Shown: in pieces, positions 38,814 through 48,800 of the stretch | Layout: the number at the start of each line of letters is the position of its first letter | Numbering within the stretch: the stretch's first letter is position 1 | Assembly: GCA_028671895.1 (NCBI GenBank) | Contig: CM053794.1 | Location: 40,564,501 to 40,628,500, forward strand | DNA: 64,000 nucleotides | Origin: Oenanthe sinensis | Lineage: Eukaryota > Streptophyta > Magnoliopsida > Apiales > Apiaceae | Reading direction: 5' to 3' | Notes under the pieces: model-generated | Databases searched by the model: none | What the model was told of the DNA's origin: nothing | What the model saw: the letters and a program-made list of their open reading frames with translations, nothing else | Translations under genes and position numbers: made by a program

Positions 38814-39866
38814 ATGGTGACAAACCGTAGCTTTTTACCCCTTGCTTCTGTTTTTATCATTTGTCTTTGTTTATTTTCCACGTACGGAAACGCTGCTGCT
38901 TCCTCTTATGATGAAAAACCATTTACACAATCAGTAGCTGAAGCAGCATCTACAAATCCTGCAGATTCTAATAACTTGCCAGGTCCAGGGTTCCCCATCA
39001 GCATTGGTGGTGGTGGTAACAGTAATGGTGGAGGTGGTTGGTTGCGTATATGGACTCCCTTGGGATGGATAACCATCGGTGGAGGTGGTGATAATCACGG
39101 TGGAGGTGGTGGCGGTGGGTTTCAACCTTTTGTTCCACCTCCAAGTCCCCCTAAGCCTAACCCTGTAACGCCAAATCCTCCTAACCCTACACCACAACAT
39201 CCTTCTAACCCTGTAACTCCAAATCCTCCGAACCGGAACCCTACACCGGGTTCTTCTAGACCCCAACTACCACCATGGCTAGCACCATTTTTTAATGGTG
39301 GTGGTAAGAACCCCTCACCATCAAGTCCTTCAAACCCCCCTCCAAATCCTTCAAATCCCAAAATACCGCCATGGTTAGCGCCATATATTGGAAGTGATGG
39401 TCGTCTACATGAGCCCCCCTCACCACCACCCGTGACACCAAAATGGTTAGCGCCATATATTGGCAAGGATGGTCGTCTACATCTCCCTGACTCACCTTCA
39501 AGACCAATACCAAAATGGTTAGCACCATATATCGGACCCGATAAACCACCACATACTTCAACGCCAGCGCACCTTGCAGAAAATAGTATTGGAAGTACTC
39601 GGGCTGCAGCAAGTGGTTTTGAAACCAGTAAGACTTACGTAAGAGAAAAACATGATCACTACCAATGCTGGTCACAACTTGAGAAGATAGAAAAGTGTGT
39701 AAATGAAGTTTTAACAGCATTTTCATCCAGGAAGTTTGAAGTGCTTGGTTCAGCTTGTTGCTCGGCCATTGAGAAGATGAACAAAGAATGCCATGCAAAG
39801 ACAATTGGAAACTTTCATGATCACTTCTTTTCTGCTTCTGTTCATAGGCATTGTTCTGCCAACTAA
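38814..39866 (+). CDS. Secreted Gly/Pro-rich protein with WLAP repeats and a C-terminal prolamin-like Cys domain
   Basis: This intronless gene encodes 350 residues. The upstream in-frame start candidate at 38784 is TTG, so the ATG at 38814 was chosen; it leaves a clear signal peptide (SVFIICLCLFSTYGNAAA). Residues 60-103 are Gly-rich, 107-183 Pro/Asn-rich. Four copies of a WLAP motif start at W155, W187, W211 and W235; the last three read WLAPYIG followed by an Asp-containing turn, two of them as DGRLH. Residues 280-350 have six Cys (285, 295, 315, 316, 326, 347) in the C, C, CC, C, C pattern of the Prolamin_like/ECA1 family, which includes secreted reproductive proteins in plants. Function is not known. 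The family call rests on the Cys pattern and could be wrong in detail, but a secreted wall- or apoplast-facing protein is well supported. Confidence 0.8.
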   Translation: MVTNRSFLPLASVFIICLCLFSTYGNAAASSYDEKPFTQSVAEAASTNPADSNNLPGPGFPISIGGGGNSNGGGGWLRIWTPLGWITIGGGGDNHGGGGGGGFQPFVPPPSPPKPNPVTPNPPNPTPQHPSNPVTPNPPNRNPTPGSSRPQLPPWLAPFFNGGGKNPSPSSPSNPPPNPSNPKIPPWLAPYIGSDGRLHEPPSPPPVTPKWLAPYIGKDGRLHLPDSPSRPIPKWLAPYIGPDKPPHTSTPAHLAENSIGSTRAAASGFETSKTYVREKHDHYQCWSQLEKIEKCVNEVLTAFSSRKFEVLGSACCSAIEKMNKECHAKTIGNFHDHFFSASVHRHCSAN

Positions 39867-40971
39867 ATTCTATTTCGTACCTAGCTAGTTAGTTTCATTG
39901 GCAAATAAAGTAGACAGTAGGCTTTTTTTCTTAAAAAAGATTTATTAGTATTTTAGGATCTTTTTATTTAGATGTAAAATGAATTTAGCTGGCCAATGAG
40001 TTGGGAACATCCTATGTTTTCATCTAAAATAAAGTACTCCCTCCGTTTCATATTAGTAGTCCACTTTCAAAAAATAACGTATATTAAAAAAATTTATTAT
40101 TGATTGGTTATACTCATATTTATTGCATTGAATGAATATAATACTCCCTCCGTCCCATTTTACATATCATTTTTTAAAAAATTACGAAGTTCAAACATAA
40201 AAATTATTTTCCATTTGTAACCATATTAGTTACATTGATTGAGATTGTTTCAATGCATAATTTGAATGACAACTATATTATATTAATTACTAATACTATA
40301 CCAATACTTTAGTCAAAAGGTTATTTTAGAAATTTACCCATAAAATTGCATTGAAAAGAGATAGTGGACATGAATTATGGGACAACTTTTTTTCTTAAAA
40401 ATGACTACTAATTTGGGGCGGAGGGAGTATTAAGAGAGACTTATTACTCCTATACATATAACTGCCACATAATTTCATGTATAGTGCCATAATTGCCATC
40501 ATCACGTATTCACATAAACGTTAATTAATTTTTTCACAATCACTAAGTTTAATTAAACACTAGTTCGTTGAGTACTTGAAATTCATCTTTCACTTTAAGT
40601 GTTCCAAGTTCTAACACCTTATTTTTGCACTTGTACACATTGTTTTTCTTGTTTGAACAATATAATTTCGGATCTCAAAACATAATTGTTGTTGGAAAAA
40701 ACAACCATCTCCGATAACAATAAATACCAACTAATTAATAAATATGCATCACATTATATTATAAAATATATAGTATAGAAATATAACTTATAACTTTTGG
40801 GGATAAACATATAGATTTCATCAACATCATTGTATTGGCATGTTAAGAAAAACTAATTAAAAAACCCTTTAAGAGCAAGTATTACAATATACGATAAACC
40901 TTTTGGGGATTCAAAGACCACAGAGCAACCCGACAGACCAAGAAACAACTGAAATCTACTGACCAATGCTT
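39867..40971. other. Intergenic DNA with MITE, between the WLAP gene and Elongin A
   Basis: The + gene to the left and the - gene to the right converge here. A MITE fills 40037-40427. The rest is AT-rich, and the right end is the 3' UTR of Elongin A. No other gene is seen. Confidence 0.5.
40037..40427. mobile_element. Stowaway-type MITE with an extra internal terminus
   Basis: The left end is CTCCCTCCGTTTCATATTAG and the right end is its inverted partner (actaatttggggcggagggag), with TA on both sides. A second left-type terminus, CTCCCTCCGTCCCATTTTAC, starts at 40144 after TA and has no matching right end. This looks like one element that carries a truncated second element inside it. Confidence 0.8.
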
Positions 40972-43900
40972 CTATCTCCGTTGAAACGGTTTCATGCTTT
41001 GGGAAGTTGAAGCAGAACCTTTAGAAGAAAAGCTTCCAAGCTTCCTTATAGACGAGGGACTATAAAATTTTAACAAAAGAATCAACAGCTAATTAAATTC
41101 ATGTTGCAGCTCTCAATAATTTTTAACATTTGCAAATTAGAGAGTAATACCTGTCATGCTTTTGCACCACATTCTTCCTCAAAGCTGTCAAGTTTCTTAC
41201 CTCTTGGCTGGTGAAAATTGACAAGGGGAAGTTTAGATACATTGTATTAGAAACAGGAATAAAAAGAAAAGTGCAGTTTGATGATGATAAGAACATGTTT
41301 TGTATTATCGGAATGATTGTTCTGTATTCTTCAGAAGTTTGAGCATCTGACTTGTATTTGAAAAACTACAATACACACAAACTGTATGTTTTAAATCTGG
41401 CTTGTATAACTTATGTACCTCTGTTCAAAAAGAGACCAGGTTTAACTCAATATACAACTGATAAAAAAAATAGATAATTTCTTAAAAGTAGAAAGCACAA
41501 AGGAGCGTCTGAACAAGCCAAATTCAATTATGACAATCATATTTATTTCACAACCAAACAATGGTCACTACTTCCTTAATTGAAATAATACCTGTTGAGA
41601 AAATCTAATTTTGATTTCTTCATTAAGCTGCTTTTGGAGCCGCCAACAATACTAGCAGGTCCCCAACCTGATCATATTAGTCCAAATTTTAATTATCAAT
41701 AAAAATTAGAATTTCACAATTGAAATGCATGCTGGATTATCATTACACGAGAGGTGATATGATAAAGTAGTGTTACCTCCGTAACAATTTCTTTTGTTGG
41801 TTGAAGGTGGCACTTTTGTACACAATTTTACTTGTCTACTCTGTTTTCCTGATCAAGTAAACGACTTTCAGAATTAAAAAATAATATTTAAGATATTACA
41901 TCGAGTACATCTAGCCTATAATAAAGATAACAGTTCGTGAAAGTCAAAGAACAGAAAATTATAAAGAAGGATTAGTAACCAATCCATGGCTCTTGGCCAT
42001 TAATCATTTCCACATGGACATGATTGAAGCTATATCTTAAATACATGATATATATAGCATCAAGGTACTATCATCATTTCCTTAAATCCATAGTGTGGAC
42101 TGAGTAGGATTTTTGTATTAATGTTCAAATATATACAGGGCCTGCTTAGTATATATCCAATAGGACCAATACATAGTCACTATATGCTTTCAGTACTTCT
42201 GCTCAAGGCCGGACGAAGGTAGTGGACCACCACCTATGAAGCAAGGATACAGGTACAGGAGTCGGGATGCGCTGATACACAGATTCGACAAAGCTAAGTG
42301 TTTCATTCAAATTAAATTAAATACTTAAAAACATTACTCTATCATCCATAATATTTGCAAACAAAATATTAAACATACATTACACACTTATATCGTCGAA
42401 GATGAGGGTAGACGGCCTGAGATGGTAGTAAAAGCAGCAGAGCAGCAGTATTAGTAGAGGAGCCAGGTAGAGGATCGGGTTACTTACAAAACCCTAATTT
42501 TTTTATTTTTTTTGTCAGAACAAAACCCTAATTTAAAAGTAAAAAAATACATTTTTTCTTGAAAGTCCAACTAATTACAAATTGAGCTACTCTTACACTC
42601 CCATCAGCACTACAAAGAGTAACAAAAAGAGAAGAGAACAAGAAATATAGTAATATACAATTGAGAGTACTCGGTTATGTAATTCTCTGGTGATATTTAT
42701 TCACCTGACATTCTTCCCACAATTAAGAGCAAATAATTAATTAAAAGATTTCATCAATCTCACGGAAATATTACAATAAACAACCACAATCATGTATTTG
42801 TACAGTAACATAAATAATTATATGCATATATGAAATTGTATATCTTGTGATTTAATTAATAGATTTTAGGACCTGTGACAGTTTATCAATAATTCTTATT
42901 TCCTACCTTGTCCATTAATCCAACAAAAACTCTTCTACATTGAACATAAAAGTTAAAGTATATCAATCTTTTGAGACTTAAAAATACTTACGAGCATCTT
43001 CTCTTTTATACAACTGCTTCATTCGCTCAATTGACTTCTGTTGAGCCTCTTCCAAATCCTTTAACTTTGCCTACAAAAATATAAAAATCATTGTAATAAT
43101 GCAACTTCATTTAATTACAATGCAAGAACATTACAAACCGGTGCTCACATTTGAACGAGTCTGGTGCATTTTGGTGGCCACGGTTTACACCCTTATTGAA
43201 AAAGTCGGCTGTCTTGTTTGATTCCCAAATTAGAGTTACAATTTAAATGACAATTTCACAGCAACCACCAAATCCTTTTTAGGGGGTTTAACCGAACTCC
43301 GTAATTAAATTTTATAGTAATGGGCATTTCAGGACCCTCGTACCAGTGATCCTAGTCAACAATAATCCCTCCCTCCCCCCCACCCCCACCCCACCCTCCA
43401 TTTTTTTCTAATATATGCCCTATATGTCAGTATCACAATATAATCGCCTCCTGATTTAGCTCATCTTCATCCTTCCCGACCCTACATCATTTCACGAAGA
43501 CCCGATCCATTTCAATTTATCCCATCCTAACCTAACCTCTGTAAACTATCCCTGCCCAAGAATTCAACCTCCAGATCTCTCAACTTGTCTCACATCCCAA
43601 AGTTTATGCAAGTTTTGGATAATGGGTCAGGATTGATTCTGTTGAGAAGCTGTGATGGGTGCAAGAAGATTAGGAAAAGTATCGGGCATTCGCAAACTTG
43701 GTTGTAGACTATGGCTGACAGGCAGTGGTTCCAATGACGGCAGTGACTGTTAATTGGGTTCATGATAGTGGAGGCATATTTAGATTTGGGTTAAATCATG
43801 GTCTTGATGTTGTGGATGCTTATTACCATAATTTGTTTTACGTCAGATCCCTAAAAGAGGTTTCTATGCATTTCTTCAAAGAGAGACACATTTATTTCTT

Positions 43901-44417
43901 AAAAGAGACAAGTATTCATTTCTCAAATTTTAACACTGAATTTCTACATAGTGAAATAGAAGAGGATTACCGCGTACAATTCTTTCCATTTGAATGTTAC
44001 ATTTTTACTCTTCATGTTATGAATCACTGTGTTGAAGCTCTTCTCACCAAATTTCTTCTCATAGAAATTTTTCCACAGATGATCTGTTACCGAGGTAAGG
44101 TCTGTTCCCTACAAAAGAAAACCAAAAAAATACATTAAATGCAACCAAAACTTCTTTTTTTTGCTAAATCCAGCCGAAACTTCTTGTTCAAATAAAATGA
44201 CCCTCAGACTTGACTCTCTTACTTCACTAGAGTCTTCAATATATTTTAACTGGTCAATGCTACAATGTGGTAAAATCTGTTCCAGAAACTCTGGGGCGAT
44301 CCCCCCAACATCTCTCAAATATCTGATGTTGTCAATGGCTGTTTGGACACATAAACCCACCAAAGAAGGAACATTCAGCGTCTCCTTTCTATTTCTCTCA
44401 GACATGTACCTGTCCAT
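40972..44417 (-). CDS. ELOA: Elongin A (transcription elongation factor B polypeptide 3-like), intact copy
   Basis: Seven coding exons on the complement: 44223-44417, 43971-44108, 42992-43070, 41777-41848, 41592-41667, 41151-41207, 40972-41059. They give 234 residues, close to the plant Elongin A-like protein. SLVGLCVQTA at 18-27 fits the Elongin C-binding BC-box pattern (small residue-L-x3-C-x3-hydrophobic). It is followed by an F-box-like helix region, LPHCSIDQLKYIE, and the conserved LTSVTDHLWKNFYEKKFGEK. Basic helices and a Ser-rich tail ending FQRR complete the protein. In animals Elongin A binds Elongin B/C to stimulate RNA polymerase II and to form a ubiquitin ligase; plants have the BC-box protein, but its role is less clear. 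A noncoding first exon (about 45295-45380) and a UTR intron precede it, with the coding exon starting at 44449. Confidence 0.9.
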
Positions 44418-45470
44418 TACTTCAAAATTCTTCTTTTCAAATAACACACCTGTCAGAGACCAGTAATATCAAAGTAGTGAGTACAAATGTGCTTCTCAAA
44501 CATCATAAAGTTAATTCTCACTGCACGAACCAGTTTTATTAATACTTATTGGATCATAGTCCATGTTTATAACATCTATATCTCCTTTTTCTTCTATCAA
44601 CGCTAATAAAAAAAGGATGCATACACATGTAATTTTATTCGCAAATGATTGACAATGGATTAAATTCTCCAATTTCAAGTAATATACATGTTATGAAGTT
44701 CAGTACCAAATATATATATGTATACACATACCATTGTTTTCGGACCGACAGACCCCTTCTGGATTATGACTAATCAAATTGAATTCTTGAAAAAGTGAGA
44801 CCTTTTCAACCTTGGTGATCTAATAAAGAAAACCCCTTACTGTTTAGCCACACACAAGCCTTCAGTCATCCAAGACTTGTTCTTTTTTTTTATAACTACT
44901 TACTTGAACAGTTCTACAATTTGATCAACTCATATTAATACACACACACGCACAAACACAGACATACAATCAATTCTAAACCATAGAAGGCTTAGAAACA
45001 TTATAAGCAAGTGATGATGATACAAATGAAGGAATCAAGAAATTGAGTTTCACAAGAATATTTAAAAACAACAAGAAAGTAAAGGAATTATATAAAGATT
45101 GGATCTTTATAAAAACAACATGAATCCCATTAGAGAAGATCAATTCCAACTAAAAAAAGCAACAAATTTTCAGACTTCAAAGTGAAAATCTAATCCATTA
45201 TACATTCTCAACATACATAAAAAAACAGAGTAAATTTAATGAAAAAACACAGAGAAATTGAAGCAGAGAATAGGAGCATGAGAATCAAACTGACCGACAA
45301 GGGAATTAAGAAAAGGATTATTAGTGAGGCGAAGATGAGACTGCACGAATGTTGATTCGATGATGAATTGGTGATCGTGTAAATTACTTGCTGTATTTAT
45401 CCTGCCTAGGATTAATTCTCTTATATTTGTAATATGACTCTATTATTATTACAGGCTTACAGCAGATGAC
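42365..45470 (-). repeat. Left arm of the Elongin A inverted duplication
   Basis: From the intron downstream of the third coding exon back to just upstream of the 5' UTR exon, this stretch matches 47870-51320 in opposite orientation. Matching landmarks are the UTR exon, coding exons 1-3 of identical length (195, 138 and 79 bases), intron sequence (for example the shared ccactgccgtca/tgacggcagtg block), and an intron block of the type gtaagtaacccg. Homology ends near 42365 on this side. Confidence 0.85.
45295..45380 (-). other. Noncoding first exon of Elongin A (intact copy)
   Basis: Read on the minus strand, this leader ends CTTGTCG before a gtcagt donor at 45294. It is nearly identical to the sequence before the gtgagt donor at 48028 in the inverted copy. 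Conservation of leader and donor in both copies supports a real 5' UTR exon. The 5' limit is not determined. Confidence 0.6.
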
Positions 45471-47869
45471 GCGACAGAGAGATGTAATGAAAGCCTCCTC
45501 CGCAGCTCTGTTGGTATACAACTCGCATATACGGGACGGCCCAGTAGTTTGTGGGCTTATTCATTCCTAAATTTTACGCAAATCAGGCGTAAACAACCAT
45601 GCGCAATTATTGGTCAGGTGTTAATTTTTATGAAAAATGCTATACATTCTAAAAATTATCTCAAATGTTAAGTTGTTATCGGTATAATTTATAACTTTAA
45701 GATAATTTTTGGGCATGTAGTATTGTTCAATTTTTATACCAATAATGGGGCTGGGATTTTTAATAAGCTACTTATGTTTGGTTGACATGACATCTATTTA
45801 TAATTCTAGTTGAGTTGAGTCATATAGTTTATAAATAAGTTCGAGTTCAGATATTTTTAAATGAATTGAGTTGTTTATTTAAATTAAACTATCCTAATTT
45901 TGTGACTAGATTCAACTCGTTTAATAAACGAGTCGAGTCGGATTTACTTGAAAGCTAATCAAATTGAATTTAAACGAGTCGGATATACTCGCAAGTTTAT
46001 TAATTAAAAAATTAAATAATAATAAATTTACAATACATAACTAATAACAAATCTTAATAATTTATTAGGTTTAAATACAATTTAAACCATGTATTTTTAA
46101 TAATATACAACTAAAACCCTCTTTTAATACATTTAGTATACTTAATCCTACGCTTTCAACTATATACAATTAAAACATTTTTAAAAAATATGTAGTAAAT
46201 TTAACCCTATATTTTTAACTATTAACAATTAAAACTCCTTTTAAAAATATTTAGTAAATTTAACCTTAATTTTTTAATTTCAAAATAAAATAAACCTTCC
46301 GACCAAATTTTGAATAAATAAATGGGCACATGCCAAACAAATAATATATAGTTAAGGGATATATTGGTTAAATGCACTATTATCATTTTTTTGTATAGAT
46401 ATTTATCTAATTATAATCGATATAGGCAATTATTAGGATTTTTCTTATGAAATAAATATTTAAATATTTTTTTAATATTAATATGTATCCATGTATACAT
46501 ATAAAATATTATATATGTCTAATAAATTTTAATATGTGTTATTATTATTCTCACCTTACTATCACACTTTCCGCTTAATATATTTATAGACATTCTTCAC
46601 CTAATTTAATTTATTTTAAAAAAATACTCTTATATAATTGTCAGAAATTGGACCAGATTTGGGTAAACTTTATTTTATTCTCAAATTAGAAAGTTAAGAT
46701 TAAATTTAGTTAATATTTTAAAAGGAGGTTTAAATTGTATAATGTTAAAAACGTAGGGTTAAATTTACTAAATATTTTAGAAAATAGTTTTAGTTATATA
46801 TAGTTGAAAACATAAGATTAAATTCATTAAATATATTAAAAGAGAGTTTTAGTTGTAGATTCTTAATAAATCAGGATTTAAATTGTATTTAAGCCAATTT
46901 ATTATTAATTATAAACGAGCTCGAGTACGAACTCGATTCGACCTGGGTTGTCGAGTTCGAATCGAGTTTTATTCGAGTCCGGTATATACTCAGCTTGACT
47001 GCTTTAACTAAACGAGCTTGAAATCGTATTTGAACTCCGCTCACATATGAATTCGAGTTCCAATAAACAAGTTTGAACTTGAACTACTCGTAAACAGTCT
47101 ATTTCGAATTATAGTTTAGGCGTGAATGGATTTGGAACGGAACATAATAAGATTTAAATTATATTATAAATAAGTGTTTAAAATTTTTACTATTTCTCAC
47201 ATCCTATTCCTAGCAACCTACACTATTATAGTTCAAGCCCTCCATTTGAAAAAGAATGTTTAATTCTCTCCTATATTCATTTTCTTTCCAAATCTCTTAA
47301 TAAAAATTTTGCATTAACCCATTTGTTCCTAAACCTTCTCTCCTAGCTTCATTATTTTTTTTCACTCACTCTATTCTCTACAAATCTATAACCAAACTCT
47401 TTATGTGTTAAAAAATACATATAAATTTTAACTTATAAAATGTTTACAAGATAGACGAAATGATCCCAATATTTGGTATAAGAAAAATGAAAATATAAAA
47501 CCGTTATGGATACTAGGTCCTTAACTGTAACCTATATATATTATAAAATTGAAATATATACTATTTTATATGTTAAAATCTATTTAATTAATATTAACAT
47601 ACAAAAATTAAGAATTTGAAAAAGTAGTCACAAACATATAAGGATTATACTGAAAAAAATATTTTTCTCTTTATATAAATAGAAAAATAATAAATAATAA
47701 ATATTCAAGAATTAAAATTTACATTTTTTAATAGCCAGCCCAAAGCTTGAAATAGTCTGCCAAACCCCCCGGCCCATATGTTTTAATTGCTAAAAAATTG
47801 GAAAGAACAGACCGACAAAATACTGGGCCGTAAATGCGAGTTGAATAGCCGTCACAGACACCGCTCATC
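45471..47869. other. Spacer between the two Elongin A arms, with a fold-back element
   Basis: No gene is present. The spacer separates two divergent Elongin A leaders, so both promoters must lie in or near it. Most of the left two thirds is the fold-back element at about 45780-47110. The rest, 47110-47870, is AT-rich with no recognisable feature. Confidence 0.6.
45780..47110. mobile_element. Large fold-back (inverted repeat) element
   Basis: Outer arms near 45780-46050 and 46910-47110 are rich in inverted words such as aacgagtcgagtcgg and gagctcgagtacgaactcg. Inner arms near 46055-46290 and 46670-46915 are inverted copies of each other (for example ccctatatttttaac against gttaaaaacgtaggg). 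The element is therefore symmetrical over about 1.3 kb, with a short AT-rich centre. It encodes no protein. It is probably a non-autonomous DNA element, perhaps hAT-like; the class is uncertain. Confidence 0.6.
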
Positions 47870-48800
47870 TGCAAGACCGTAATAATAATATTATATATTA
47901 CAAATATAACATAATCCCAGGATAAACAGACACAGGGAGCAAGTTACATGATCACCAATTCATCACCGAAACAGCATTCGTGCAGTCTCATCTTCGCCTG
48001 AGTAACCCCTTCTCAATTCCCTTGTCGGTGAGTTTAATTCTCATGCTCCTATTCTCTGTTTCAATTGCTCCGTCTTTTTCATTAAATTTACCCTATGTTT
48101 TATATGTATGTTGAAAATGTATAATGGATTAGAATTTTACTCTGATCTGAAAATTTGTTGTTTTTTATTAGTTGGAATTCATCTTCTTTAATAGGCTTCA
48201 AGTTTTTATCAAGATCTAACCTTTATATTCAGACTCCCCTTTAATATTCATTTGTATCATTATCACTTGCCTATAATGTTTCTATTACCTAGAATGGCTG
48301 TCTAGAATTGCCACCACGTGTGTGTGTGTGTGTGTAAGTAGTTACAAAGATTAGAACAAGACTTGGGTGACTGAAGGGTTGTGTGTGGCCAAACAGTAAG
48401 TTTTTAGCCCAAGGTAGAAAAGGTCTCACCTTTCTAAAGTTTAATTTGATTAGTCGTAATCCATAAGGGGCCTGTCGATCTGAAAACAATGATATCTGTA
48501 TGCATATATATTAGGTATTCAACTTCATAACACGGATAGTGCATGAAATGGGAGAATTCAATTCATTGTCAATCACTAGTGAATAAAATTTCATGTACAT
48601 GCATCTTTTTTATTAGCATTGCTAGAAGAAAATGGAAACATGGATATTATAAACATGAACTATGAACTACTAAGTATTAATAAAATTGGTTCTTGCAGTG
48701 AAAATTAGCTTCATGATGTATGAGAAGCACATTTGTACTCACTACTTTGTTATTACTGGTTCTGACAGGGGTGTTATTTGACAAGAAGAAATCAGAAGGA

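Noticed and set aside
38931..39804. Minus-strand open frames opposite the WLAP-repeat gene
   Set aside because: They arise from Gly/Pro-rich codons read backwards. The sense strand has a signal peptide, TATA box and Cys domain.
43725..44138. 137-residue + strand open frame opposite Elongin A
   Set aside because: It overlaps a real minus-strand exon (43971-44108) and intron. The protein has no known domain, and the matching region of the inverted copy does not preserve this frame.
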